From positions 2,689,501 to 2,753,500 of the forward strand of contig NZ_CP043639.1 of the NCBI RefSeq assembly GCF_014217605.1: a DNA stretch of 64,000 nucleotides, read 5' to 3'. Positions 7,885-15,918 of the stretch are shown piece after piece. Made by a program: the position numbers and the translations under genes. The stretch is from Sphingomonas sp. NBWT7 (GTDB lineage: Bacteria > Pseudomonadota > Alphaproteobacteria > Sphingomonadales > Sphingomonadaceae). Numbering within the stretch: position 1 is the stretch's first letter; each line of letters starts with the position of its first letter. The notes under the pieces were generated by a model, which searched no databases, was not told where the DNA came from, and worked only from the letters and a program-made list of their open reading frames with translations.

Positions 7885-8859
7885 ATGGGGGAGCGCATCG
7901 GCTGGCTGGACAAGGCGCGCGCGATCGGGATCGTCGCGGTGGTGATCGGCCACGTCACGCGCGATCCCGCGACATGGGCGGCGATGTTCCATTTCCACCT
8001 GCCGCTGTTCTTCATGGCATCGGGCATGGTGTTCACGCCGCGGCCGTGGCGTGAGACGGCGCGGCGGCAGGCGGTGAGTTTGCTGTTGCCGTATGTAATG
8101 TGGCTGGCGCTGGTCGCGGTAATCGATGTCGCGATCGCTGCGGCGCTGGGGCATCGCACCTATCTGCCGTGGGACCGTCCAATGGTGGCAATCGCGCGGA
8201 TGGCGCTCGGCGGCACCTATCTCGTCGGGCCGTTCGGCATCTTCTGGTTCGTCACCTGCCTGTATCTGGTGCAGATCGCCGGCAGCGCGGTGGTGCGGCG
8301 GGGCGGGCGATCGGTGTGGATCGCGGCGGTGGCCGCGCTCGGCATCGCGCACGTCATGCACCATTGGCCGAGCCCGTGGGGGATGATCGGGGTGCCGCTC
8401 GGCCTGTTCTTCTTCCTCGCGGGCGTGCTTTATCGACGGCATCTGGCACGGCTCGGCCGCGGCGCGATGCTGGCGGCGGGCGCGATGGCGGCGCTGGTGC
8501 TGGTGACGGCGCCGCTCGACATCAAGATCGCCGACTATGGCACGCCGGTGGCGAGCAGCGTCGCCGCGCCCGGGCTATGCCATCTGATTTTCGTCGCCGC
8601 CCGATACGTGCCTTCGCCACCGCTTGCCGCAATCGGTCAGGCAAGCCTCGTCATCATGTACGCGCATCTGACGATCGCCTACGCGCTGCGCGACAGGTTG
8701 CCCGACGCGGTGGTGATCGTGCTCGCGGTCGCGGCACCGACCGGGTTGTGGTGGCTGCTGCGTCGCTCCGCTGTAACGGCGCGTCTCCTGCTCGGCGAAA
8801 GGCGCACGACGGCGTTGGCGACGATCGCCGGCGCGCGGCGGCGCTCGCCCTCGGCATAG
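7885..8859 (+). CDS. Acyltransferase family 3 membrane protein
   Basis: A 324-residue protein of the OafA/NodX/fucose-acetylase type with about ten transmembrane helices. The N-terminus has RIGWLDKARAIGIVAVVIGH, in which the Asp and the late His are the family signature. It would transfer an acetyl or other acyl group from the cytoplasm to a polysaccharide at the membrane. The last helix (VVIVLAVAAPTGLWWLL) and the basic tail fall in DNA that is also read on the other strand by the convergent glycosyltransferase gene (181-base overlap). ATG 7885 is the first sensible start. Confidence 0.85.
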   Translation: MGERIGWLDKARAIGIVAVVIGHVTRDPATWAAMFHFHLPLFFMASGMVFTPRPWRETARRQAVSLLLPYVMWLALVAVIDVAIAAALGHRTYLPWDRPMVAIARMALGGTYLVGPFGIFWFVTCLYLVQIAGSAVVRRGGRSVWIAAVAALGIAHVMHHWPSPWGMIGVPLGLFFFLAGVLYRRHLARLGRGAMLAAGAMAALVLVTAPLDIKIADYGTPVASSVAAPGLCHLIFVAARYVPSPPLAAIGQASLVIMYAHLTIAYALRDRLPDAVVIVLAVAAPTGLWWLLRRSAVTARLLLGERRTTALATIAGARRRSPSA

Positions 8860-10082
8860 GCGACGAGCCGCTGCGTGATCCCGCTTAGGATCATTTCCTT
8901 GTGCCAGTGCGTCGCGGCGCGCGCGATCGCGGCGGCGCCTAGCGCAGTACGGTGCGCGGGATCGTCGAGCAGCGTCTCGATGGCGCGGGCGAAGGCGGCG
9001 GGATCGTGCGGGCAAGTGGAGATGCCGCATCCCTCGACCTCGTGCGCGAGGCCAGTGCCGGCGCGGGCGGTGGCGACGACGGGACGGCCCGAGGCGAGCA
9101 TGTTGGGCAGTTTCGACGGCAGCACGAGATCGGCCGCGCCGGCGATCTGCGGCAGGAGATGGACGGTGGCGAGACCGAGCAGGTCGCGCATCCGATCGGC
9201 CGGCACCAGATCGAAGAAGCGCACGTTGCCGCAATCGCGCGCGGCCGCCTCGATCAGCGGGCGGTGTGGGCCTTCGCCGCAGATGACGAACACCAGATCG
9301 GTGCGGTGGATCAGCAGCCGCGCGGCGGCGAGGACGACGTCGAGCCCCTGCTTGCCCGCCATGTTGCCCGAGTAGAGCGCGACGTTCGGTTCGGTGATGC
9401 CCCATTGATCGCGGAACGGCGACGGGCGATCGAGCGGCGTAATCGCCGGGTTCGCCCAATTGCGGAATTCGACCACGCGCGCCGGATCGCGGCCGAGCCA
9501 GCGCAGCCTGCGGCACATCGCGGGCGAGATCGAGCTCGTCCGGCCGCTGCGCAGCGCCCAGTGTTCGATCAGGCGGAGCGCGGGCTTGAACAGGCGCAGC
9601 CAGGTGAACTGACCTGTCGCGACCGCGAGCTCGGTCTCGAAATCGTGGATGTGCACCCACAATCGTATCCGCCAATACCAAAAGGCGAGCAGGCGGATCA
9701 GCACGGTTGCGATGATGCTCGGTGCGATGCTGACGATCACGTCGGGGCGGCGGTCGCGTATCATCGCGTTGGCGGTGGCCGCCGCGCGCCACGCGAAGGC
9801 GAGATGGTAGCGCACGCGGGCGAAGCCTTTCGCCGCCGGCGCGACACCGTGCGCGACGCGGCATACCTCCACGCCGCGCTCAACGCTGCGTGTCTCGCTC
9901 GCGCTGACATAGCCGGGCATCACCGCCCAGCCGGGATAGGCGGGCTTGTCGCAGATAACGCGTACACGGTGGCCGGCGGCGGCGAGATACTCGGCGAGAC
10001 CCGCGGTATAGGGGCCGATGCCGATCGGCTCCGGCGCGTAATTATGGCCGACGATGACGATGTTCATCGGCCGCTCGCTCAT
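8679..10082 (-). CDS. WcaI-like glycosyltransferase family 4
   Basis: A 467-residue GT-B enzyme. It opens with MNIVIVGHNYAPEPIGIGPY, typical of colanic acid WcaI-type transferases, has SGNMAGKQGLD and FVICGEGPHR mid-protein, and LPSKLPNMLASGRPVVAT in the donor-binding region. The recognisable domain ends at about residue 407 (LVAYAEG). The remaining 60 residues are serine/alanine/arginine-rich and are encoded entirely antisense to the end of the acyltransferase gene, so they look like read-through after loss of the native stop. The start at 10082 is supported by an ATGA overlap with a small upstream frame; ATG 10067 is the alternative. Confidence 0.87.
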   Translation of the reverse strand: MSERPMNIVIVGHNYAPEPIGIGPYTAGLAEYLAAAGHRVRVICDKPAYPGWAVMPGYVSASETRSVERGVEVCRVAHGVAPAAKGFARVRYHLAFAWRAAATANAMIRDRRPDVIVSIAPSIIATVLIRLLAFWYWRIRLWVHIHDFETELAVATGQFTWLRLFKPALRLIEHWALRSGRTSSISPAMCRRLRWLGRDPARVVEFRNWANPAITPLDRPSPFRDQWGITEPNVALYSGNMAGKQGLDVVLAAARLLIHRTDLVFVICGEGPHRPLIEAAARDCGNVRFFDLVPADRMRDLLGLATVHLLPQIAGAADLVLPSKLPNMLASGRPVVATARAGTGLAHEVEGCGISTCPHDPAAFARAIETLLDDPAHRTALGAAAIARAATHWHKEMILSGITQRLVAYAEGERRRAPAIVANAVVRLSPSRRRAVTAERRSSHHNPVGAATASTITTASGNLSRSA

Positions 10083-10177
10083 GCGACGCGCGCCGCCGAA
10101 CGGCGCCGGGCGGTAGCGAAAACACGGCGGCGTCGATCTCGCGCGGGCGCACGAACGGTCAAGGTGAATCGTACCAT
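10079..10177 (-). CDS. Possible 32-residue leader peptide
   Basis: A small open frame runs from ATG 10177, with GGGGGGAG about 7 bases upstream, and ends in a TGA that overlaps the ATG of the glycosyltransferase (ATGA). The peptide starts MVRFTLTVRAPARDRRRR and is very arginine-rich. The good ribosome-binding site and exact coupling suggest it is translated and feeds ribosomes to the next gene, whose own ribosome-binding site is poor. It matches nothing I recognise and could be a chance frame. Confidence 0.35.
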   Translation of the reverse strand: MVRFTLTVRAPARDRRRRVFATARRRSAARVA

Positions 10178-10496
10178 GACAAGGCTCCCCCCCTGGTCGC
10201 GAGGCCCCGCCGCGACCCGCTAACCATATGGAATGCGGCGCACCTGTCTAGAGATATGTAAGATACATATGTCCTACCCGTTACGGACTAGATTCGGTGG
10301 TCGGCGCGGCGTGCCGCCGAATGCCGTTCGACGGCGCCCCGCGGCATATAGCGGTATCTTCGCGCGTCGCGTGAGGCGGAGCATCGTTCAGAATAGCGGT
10401 TGCCTCGATCGGTGAACGGGGGGGATGATGCCGCCTTCGCGCATTGGCCGGCGGAGTCGGGCTGGTGGCGCGGGGAAGCGGGACGGGGGAGATACG
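10178..10496. promoter_or_regulatory. Divergent intergenic region with an AT-rich patch
   Basis: About 320 bases separate the leftward leader frame and the rightward GST gene. Positions 10220-10290 are markedly AT-richer than the surroundings and contain a perfect palindrome at 10254-10270: ATATGTA, spacer AGA, TACATAT. A divergent promoter region with a dimeric regulator site is the likely reading. No convincing gene is seen. Confidence 0.45.
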
Positions 10497-11192
10497 ATGG
10501 CGAAACCGATCATCACCGCGTTCGACTGGGTGCCCGATTTCGCGCGCGGGCAGGTGCGCGACCTGCGCGTGCGCTGGGCGCTCGAGGAGGTCGGCCAGCC
10601 GTATGACGTGCTGTATCTTGCGCAGGGCACCCAGAAGGCAGACGCACATCGCGCGCGCCAGCCGTTCGGCCAGGTGCCGACGTACGAGGATGGCGGGCTG
10701 ATCCTGTTCGAATCGGGCGCGATCGTGCTGCACGTCGCCGAGCGGCACGGCACGCTGCTGCCGCGCGATCCCGCGGCGCGTGCCCGTGCGATCGGGTGGA
10801 TGTTCGCCGCGCTCAACAGCGTAGAGCCATCGATCATGGACCACGCCTTCGCGACGCTGTTCGAGGCCGGCGAGCCGTGGTCGAAGCCGCGGCTGCCGTC
10901 GATCGAACAGCGGATCCACGACCGCTTCGGCGAGGTGGCGCGGCGGCTGGGCGACCGAGAGTGGCTGGAGGACGACACCTTCACCGCGGGTGACCTCATG
11001 ATGATATCGGTCCTGCGCATCATGGAGGAGGACGGCTTCCTCTCGCCGCATCCCAATCTCGCCGCTTATGTCGCGCGCGGCACCGCGCGGCCGGCGTTCC
11101 AGCGCGCACTCGCCGACCAGCTGGCCGGGTTTACCGGCAGCCCGCCGCCCGAGTTCGCTGCATGGCTCAAGCAGCAGGGAGAGACGGCGTGA
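10497..11192 (+). CDS. Glutathione S-transferase family protein
   Basis: A 231-residue cytosolic GST. The thioredoxin-like N-terminal domain covers residues 1-85, with FGQVPTYEDGGLILFESGAI giving the conserved cis-Pro and the E-S glutathione contact. The helical C-terminal domain holds the FTAGDLMM N-capping motif near residue 163. ATG 10497 follows GGGGGAGA. Its stop overlaps the GTG of the DUF1428 gene, and the next two genes follow closely, so four small proteins probably form one unit. The substrate is unknown. Confidence 0.88.
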   Translation: MAKPIITAFDWVPDFARGQVRDLRVRWALEEVGQPYDVLYLAQGTQKADAHRARQPFGQVPTYEDGGLILFESGAIVLHVAERHGTLLPRDPAARARAIGWMFAALNSVEPSIMDHAFATLFEAGEPWSKPRLPSIEQRIHDRFGEVARRLGDREWLEDDTFTAGDLMMISVLRIMEEDGFLSPHPNLAAYVARGTARPAFQRALADQLAGFTGSPPPEFAAWLKQQGETA

Positions 11193-11902
11193 CCTACGTC
11201 GACGGCTTCGTGGTCGCGGTGCCGACCGCCCACAAGCAGCGCTATATCGATTATGCCGAGGGCGCGCTCGATCTGTTCAAGGAGTTCGGCGCGACCCGCA
11301 TGGTCGAGGGGTGGGGCGACGATGTGCCACGCGGCCAGGTGAACGACCTGTACCGCGCGGTACAGGCGACCGGCGACGAGACGGTGCTGTTGAGTTGGGT
11401 CGAATATCCCGATCGTGCGACGCGCGACGCCGCGGGCGAGAAGATGATGCGCGATCCGGGGATGGAGACGATGGGCGCGATGCCGTTCGACGGCAGCCGC
11501 ATGATCTACGGCGGGTTCGCGCTGCTGCATGAGGCGGGCGGCGGCGGCGCGTGCGGCTATATCGACGGCGTCGTCCTGCCCGTGCGGACCGACAAGCGCG
11601 AGGCGTATCGCGACTTTGCGCGGACGTCGGCGGGTGCCTTTCTCGATCACGGTGCATCGCGCGTCGTCGATACCTGGGGCGGCGACGTGCCCGACGGCAA
11701 GGTCACCGATTTCCGCCGCGCGGCGCATCTGCAGGACGAAGAGACGGTGGCGCTGGGGTGGATCGAGTGGCCGTCGAAAGAAGTGCGCGACGCGGCGTGG
11801 GAGCGACTGATGCGCGACGAACGGCTGATGGGCGACGGCGATCGCCCGTTCGACGGCATGCGCATGATGTTCGGCGCATTCGTGCTCGTCGTCGATCGCT
11901 GA
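11189..11902 (+). CDS. Tandem DUF1428 protein
   Basis: A 237-residue protein made of two DUF1428 copies in one chain. Copy 1 (about 1-118) starts YVDGFVVAVPTAHKQRYIDY and copy 2 (about 125-237) starts YIDGVVLPVRTDKREAYRDF. Both contain the W-G-D-V-P and E-T-V-L/A-x-x-W-x-E/W blocks and end with M-PFDG-RM-x-GGF-like segments. DUF1428 normally occurs as a single domain of about 115 residues that folds as a dimeric ferredoxin-like alpha/beta barrel. The fusion would give the two-domain barrel within one chain. The biochemical role is unknown. Confidence 0.85.
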   Translation: MTYVDGFVVAVPTAHKQRYIDYAEGALDLFKEFGATRMVEGWGDDVPRGQVNDLYRAVQATGDETVLLSWVEYPDRATRDAAGEKMMRDPGMETMGAMPFDGSRMIYGGFALLHEAGGGGACGYIDGVVLPVRTDKREAYRDFARTSAGAFLDHGASRVVDTWGGDVPDGKVTDFRRAAHLQDEETVALGWIEWPSKEVRDAAWERLMRDERLMGDGDRPFDGMRMMFGAFVLVVDR

Positions 11903-11945
11903 CGGCGAGGACGGATCGGGACCGTAGGTGGAAGGGAGAGAGAGG

Positions 11946-12443
11946 ATGACGACCGACAAGCTCGTGACCTGCGTGTGGTTCGATCTCGGCCAGGCGCGCG
12001 AGGCGGCGACCTTCTATGCCGGGCTGTTTCCGGACAGTCATGTCGGCGCGGTGCAGGCGTCGCCCGCCGACAATCCGTCGATGGCGCAGGGCGAGGAGCT
12101 GACGGTCGAATTCACCGTGCTCGGCCAGCCCTTCCTCGGCCTCAACGGCGGACCCAACTTCGTTCCCAACGAGGCGGTCAGTTTCATGGTGCTGACCGAC
12201 GATCAGGCCGAGACCGATCGCTATTGGGACGCGATCGTCGGTAACGGCGGGGCGGAGAGCGCGTGCGGCTGGTGCAAGGATCGCTGGGGCTTCTCGTGGC
12301 AGATCACGCCGCGCGTCCTGATGGCGGCGATGGCCGATCCCGATCGCGCCGCGGCGAAGCGCGCGATGGAAGCGATGATGACGATGCACAAGATCGACGT
12401 CGCCGCGATCGAGCGCGCCTGGCGCGGGGAGACGGCGGCATGA
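11946..12443 (+). CDS. PhnB-like VOC family protein
   Basis: A 165-residue glyoxalase/bleomycin-resistance (VOC) fold protein of the 3-demethylubiquinone methyltransferase-like group. TCVWFDLGQAREAATFYAGLF at the start, FLGLNGGP in the middle and CGWCKDRWGFSWQITPR toward the end are the family blocks. It is probably a metal-dependent or ligand-binding protein with unknown substrate. It lies 43 bases after the DUF1428 gene, with GGGAGAGAGAGG before the ATG, and overlaps the next gene by ATGA. DUF1428, VOC and SRPBCC genes are frequently co-located. Confidence 0.85.
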   Translation: MTTDKLVTCVWFDLGQAREAATFYAGLFPDSHVGAVQASPADNPSMAQGEELTVEFTVLGQPFLGLNGGPNFVPNEAVSFMVLTDDQAETDRYWDAIVGNGGAESACGWCKDRWGFSWQITPRVLMAAMADPDRAAAKRAMEAMMTMHKIDVAAIERAWRGETAA

Positions 12444-12886
12444 CGCACGAGCTTCGCATCGAGCGGCTGATCGATGCGCCGGTGGCGCGCGTGTGGACGG
12501 CGTGGACGCAGCATTTCGCCGAATGGTTCGTGCCCCGGCCGTTGCGCGTCGAGGTGATCGCGCTCGAGCTCGTCACCGGCGGCCGATCGGCGATGGTGAT
12601 GCATGGCCCCGACGGCGAGGAGCAGCCGAGCGAGGGCGTGTATCTGGAAGTTGTGCCCGAGCGGCGTATTGTCTCGACGGATGCCTTCGCCGCCGGCTGG
12701 ATGCCGCAGTCGCCTTTCATGCTGCGCATCGACGATTTCGCGCCGGTGGATGGGGGCACGCGCTACACCGCGACTGCGCGGCACTGGACCGCCGAGGCCG
12801 CGGCGCAGCACGCGGCGATGGGGTTCGAGGCGGGGTGGAATGCGGCGACCGATCAGTTGGTCGAGGTGGTGCGGCGGCTCGGCTGA
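12440..12886 (+). CDS. SRPBCC / AHSA1-like domain protein
   Basis: A 148-residue START-like protein of the AHSA1 type. It opens with ELRIERLIDAPVARVWTAWT, has the FAEWFVP segment, the GVYLEVVPERRIVSTD strand pair, and closes with the long amphipathic helix around GFEAGWNAATDQLVEVVRRL. The fold forms a deep hydrophobic pocket, but the ligand is unknown. The ATGA overlap couples it to the VOC gene. It ends a co-directional group of GST, DUF1428, VOC and SRPBCC genes. Confidence 0.86.
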   Translation: MTHELRIERLIDAPVARVWTAWTQHFAEWFVPRPLRVEVIALELVTGGRSAMVMHGPDGEEQPSEGVYLEVVPERRIVSTDAFAAGWMPQSPFMLRIDDFAPVDGGTRYTATARHWTAEAAAQHAAMGFEAGWNAATDQLVEVVRRLG

Positions 12887-12901
12887 CGCGATGCGCGCGG
12901 C

Positions 12902-14359
12902 TCAGAACGCGCCGGGCGTCTCGCGCTGGATCGTCGTCGGGCGCGGCGGCGTAAGCGCCTCCCGCCGCACCGCGACATCGCTCGTCCTGGCCGCCGAGGC
13001 CGACGGGCGGGCGCCGCCGATCGGCGTGCAGGCGCGTCCCGCGAGGAAGTCGAGCGCCTGGCGCACCGATGCCTCGCGCACGTCACCGAGTGGATAGGCG
13101 AGGTCGTCGCTCGCTTGGCACGTCGCTTCGACGACGGGGGCGAGGCCGGTGTAATAGGCGCCCTGCCGCGCGGCGTTCTGCGTCGCGAAGGCGACGAGCC
13201 GCAGCCGATCGTCGCACGCGGCGAGATCGCGCGCGATCTGCCCGACCGGCTTGCCGTAGGTATTGGTGCCGATCAGCGCCGCGTTGGTGTGAAGATACGG
13301 CGTGAAGGCGTTGATGACGAGCTCGCTCGCCGAGGCGCTCGCCCCCGTGCCGATGAAGGCGATCCGCGTCGCCGCGATCGATTGCGGCTGCGGCGTGAAA
13401 AAGTCGGTGCGGTTCTCCGCCGCCTTCTCGGGGCGGAAGGTGGTGTAGCTGAACACGTCGTTGGTGCTGCGCCCGCCACCGAGCAGATCGCCGAACAGCT
13501 CGGCGGTCGCGACCAGCCCGCCACCGTTGTAGCGCAGGTCGACGATCACTTCCGTCACGCCTGCCGCGCGGAACTGCGCGAACCCGTCGCGCAGCGCCTG
13601 ATCGGCCGTCGAAATGAAAGTGCGCAGGTTGACGTAGCCGACGCGCCGCCCGCCATCCTCGATGATGCGGATGCCGTAGCGCGACGAGACGGGCAACAGC
13701 GCGTAATCGCGCTGCGCCACGGTGACGTCCGATTGCGTGCCGTCCGGCGCGCGAACGCGAAAGACGCGCGCAACGCCGGCGTCGGGCGGGCCGAACGCGT
13801 CGGTCAGTGCGCTGCCGCCCGCCTGGATCAGCGAGGCGACGGTGCGCAGATCGCCCGCGGACGTGCCGATCGCGAGGATCTCGGTACCGCGATCGATCCC
13901 CGCGGCGAGCGCCGGCGCGCCCTCGAACGCCTCGCTGACGAACAGGCGCTGCGCCGCCGCGTCGACCGCGAGCCGCACGCCGTAGCCCGCGCTGGAGCCC
14001 GAGCTGTAATAGGCGTTCTCCTCCGCGATCGAGGTGACGTAGGTGAAGAAGCGGTCCTTGCTCTGCGCGCGCGCGGTCGCGGTGAGCGTATCGACATACG
14101 CCTGCAACGTGGTGGCGCCGCCCGGATCGAAACTCGTGGGGAGCGTTTCGGGGAACAGATACCATTCGCGCAACTGCGCCGCCGCCCAATCCTGCCGCGC
14201 GCGAAGGCTGCACGCGGCGGTCGCGGTCGGCGTCGGGCTCGGGGCGGGCGCGACCGCGGTGCCGCCGCTGCTTGCCCCGCCCGATCCACCGTCGCCGCCG
14301 CAACCGGCGAGCAGCGCGGCGACACACAGGCCAGCCGAAACTTTGCGAATTCTACTCAC
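12902..14359 (-). CDS. S41 family peptidase, lipoprotein
   Basis: A 485-residue C-terminal-processing-type serine protease exported to the envelope. The N-terminus has a signal peptide with lipobox LLAGC (Cys near 20), then a Ser/Gly/Pro-rich linker. A PDZ-like region follows at about 130-200, then the S41 core with VIVDLRYNGGG, the catalytic Ser in TGASASASELV near 340 and the Lys in NTYGKPVGQ near 368. GTG 14359 is chosen because AAGGA lies about 8 bases upstream and a proper lipoprotein signal follows. Likely a periplasmic quality-control or processing enzyme; the target is unknown. The last residues after the core are low complexity. Confidence 0.85.
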   Translation of the reverse strand: MSRIRKVSAGLCVAALLAGCGGDGGSGGASSGGTAVAPAPSPTPTATAACSLRARQDWAAAQLREWYLFPETLPTSFDPGGATTLQAYVDTLTATARAQSKDRFFTYVTSIAEENAYYSSGSSAGYGVRLAVDAAAQRLFVSEAFEGAPALAAGIDRGTEILAIGTSAGDLRTVASLIQAGGSALTDAFGPPDAGVARVFRVRAPDGTQSDVTVAQRDYALLPVSSRYGIRIIEDGGRRVGYVNLRTFISTADQALRDGFAQFRAAGVTEVIVDLRYNGGGLVATAELFGDLLGGGRSTNDVFSYTTFRPEKAAENRTDFFTPQPQSIAATRIAFIGTGASASASELVINAFTPYLHTNAALIGTNTYGKPVGQIARDLAACDDRLRLVAFATQNAARQGAYYTGLAPVVEATCQASDDLAYPLGDVREASVRQALDFLAGRACTPIGGARPSASAARTSDVAVRREALTPPRPTTIQRETPGAF

Positions 14360-14412
14360 CGCCGCGGTCCTTCGCTTGTTTCGACGCATCTTACGGCGCG
14401 GCGTGGCGGAGG

Positions 14413-14847
14413 CTAGTCGTCCCGTGCCGCGGCGAGCAGCGCGATCGTCGCGGGATCGCGCTGACCGCCGTAGAAAAGATCGAGCACCGCCACGAACGGT
14501 GCAGGATCGTCTGCCGCGGCGGCGAATAGCGTCATCGACGAGCGCAGCTTGAGCGCGTCGACGCTGCCCATGATCGCGTCGGCGCTCCCCGGCGCCGCCG
14601 CCACCAGCCGGGCCGCTTCGATCAGGCGCGGGCCGAGCACGGGGTGCACGGCATAGGCGCGCGCCTCCGCCAGCGAGACGATGCCGTAATGCTGCGCCGT
14701 CGCGCTGCGCCCAAGCCCGCGCAGTTGCGGAAAGACGAACCACATCCAGTGCGTGGTCTTGCGCCCGCGCGCGAGCTCGGCGCGGGCGGCAGGCCAGCTA
14801 TCTGCCTGCGCCGTGACGAACCGGTCGAGATCGAAATCGTCGCTCAT
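14413..14847 (-). CDS. DUF1810 family protein
   Basis: A 144-residue cytosolic protein, the usual length for DUF1810. The opening DLDRFVTAQ, the central THWMWFVFPQLRGLGRS and the YGIVSLAEARAYAVHPVLG block are the family hallmarks, and it ends with the F-x-x-VLDLFYGGQRD segment. DUF1810 proteins are calpastatin-like small helical proteins of unknown role. ATG 14847 starts just before FDLDRF, and the gene is divergent from the PEBP gene 72 bases away. Confidence 0.87.
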   Translation of the reverse strand: MSDDFDLDRFVTAQADSWPAARAELARGRKTTHWMWFVFPQLRGLGRSATAQHYGIVSLAEARAYAVHPVLGPRLIEAARLVAAAPGSADAIMGSVDALKLRSSMTLFAAAADDPAPFVAVLDLFYGGQRDPATIALLAAARDD

Positions 14848-14919
14848 CCTCGACGAACGCGCCGATGCGCCGCAGGTGCCGGCTCGTGCGTTACGCCTGT
14901 GCGAGAAGGAGGAGGCCCG

Positions 14920-15552
14920 ATGCTCGAACATATTCCTGCCTGGCTGGGCCGCGCGCTGACGAGCGTACGCGCCGGTGCGGACAAGTTGGCGATCGCGCAG
15001 ACGGAGCTGGGCGGCAGCTTCGGCGCGCTCGACCTCACCAGCCCGGCGTTCGCGCATGGCGGGCGGCTGCCGCCGCGCTTCACCGCCGATGGCGCGGGCG
15101 TGTCGCCGCCGCTGACGTGGGGCGCCGCGCCAGAAGGCACCGCGATGCTCGCGCTGTTGGTGGAGGATGCCGACGCACCCGCGCCGCAACCACTGGTGCA
15201 CGCGATCGTCTGGGGCATCCCTGCCGATGCGGCGCGGCTGGCCGAGGGCGCGATCGTCGCGGACGGCGACGGCGTGGCGGCGCGCGGCGATGTCGGGCGC
15301 AATTCGTATTATGGCGAGGGCTGGCTGCCGCCCGATCCGCCGACCGGGCATGGCGAGCATCGCTACGCCTTCCAGCTGTTCGCGCTGGATGCGGATGCGG
15401 GCGATCCCGGCGCCTCGCCCGGCCGTACCGCGCTGCTGCGCGCGATGGCCGGGCATGTGCTGGCGGCGGGGCTGCTGATCGGCACCTATGCGCGCGGCGA
15501 GGCGGCCGCGGCGACGATCGATCAGGCGAGCCGTGCCGCCGCGTCGACATAG
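14920..15552 (+). CDS. YbhB/YbcL (PEBP/Raf kinase inhibitor-like) protein
   Basis: A 210-residue phosphatidylethanolamine-binding-protein family member. Residues about 35-200 carry LTSPAFAHGGRLPPRFTADGAGVSPPL-like blocks (G-x-x-x-SPPLTW), LLVEDADAP with the ligand-site Asp-x-Asp, VHAIVWGIP and GEHRYAFQLFALD. The first 35 residues form an extra helix region with no signal peptide. A strong GAAGGAGGAGG precedes the ATG. Ligand and role are unknown in bacteria. Its last 31 bases overlap the end of a small frame on the other strand. Confidence 0.86.
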   Translation: MLEHIPAWLGRALTSVRAGADKLAIAQTELGGSFGALDLTSPAFAHGGRLPPRFTADGAGVSPPLTWGAAPEGTAMLALLVEDADAPAPQPLVHAIVWGIPADAARLAEGAIVADGDGVAARGDVGRNSYYGEGWLPPDPPTGHGEHRYAFQLFALDADAGDPGASPGRTALLRAMAGHVLAAGLLIGTYARGEAAAATIDQASRAAAST

Positions 15553-15611
15553 GCGATGAGGGCGGACGTGCTGGCGAATGCGGCCAGCGCGACGAGCGAG
15601 AAGCGAACCAT
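15522..15611 (-). CDS. Tiny membrane peptide (29 aa)
   Basis: ATG 15611 is preceded by CAGGGAG about 8 bases upstream. The 29-residue product starts MVRFSLVALAAFASTSALIA and is a single hydrophobic helix with a short tail. It lies 41 bases downstream of a similar 36-residue frame on the same strand. The shared M-x-RF opening and single helix suggest related small membrane proteins. Too short for a family call. Confidence 0.4.
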   Translation of the reverse strand: MVRFSLVALAAFASTSALIAYVDAAARLA

Positions 15612-15652
15612 GATATCTATCTCCCTGAACGATCGAGCGCGGGGCGCTGCGA

Positions 15653-15763
15653 TCACGCGATCGGCACGACGGGAACGGCAGCGCTGATCATCAGCGCGGC
15701 GAAGACGAGCGCGCCGGCGAGGCTGGCGGCGTAATGCTGGACGGAAGCGAAGCGGGTCATCAT
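15653..15763 (-). CDS. Small single-helix membrane peptide (36 aa)
   Basis: The frame starts with two consecutive ATG codons (15763/15760) after AGGAGACC. The peptide opens MMTRFASVQHYAAS and continues as one hydrophobic helix ending in a short Pro/Val tail. Together with the 29-residue frame just downstream it forms a possible two-gene unit. The good ribosome-binding sites of both argue for translation. Function unknown; membrane-anchored regulators or stress peptides are possible. Confidence 0.45.
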   Translation of the reverse strand: MMTRFASVQHYAASLAGALVFAALMISAAVPVVPIA

Positions 15764-15903
15764 TGGTCTCCTGGTAGCCGGTCGGGCGATCCGATCGGTG
15801 ATGCCAGAAGCTTTGCATGCACCGTGCCAATTCACGCGGCGACGCAGAAACAATGACTTAGCGGCAGGCAGATACGCAGATCGCAGATTGCGCCACACCG
15901 ACG

Positions 15904-15918
15904 TGGCGTATTACGCCA
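15904..15918. repeat. Perfect 7-bp palindrome
   Basis: TGGCGTA, central T, TACGCCA lies between the GGDEF stop and the small-peptide genes that follow it on the same strand. It may be a regulator site for the small-peptide unit or part of the GGDEF transcript end. Confidence 0.3.

Noticed and set aside
10233-10415. 60-codon open frame in the GST upstream region
   Set aside because: No ribosome-binding site, no family character, and it crosses the AT-rich regulatory patch.
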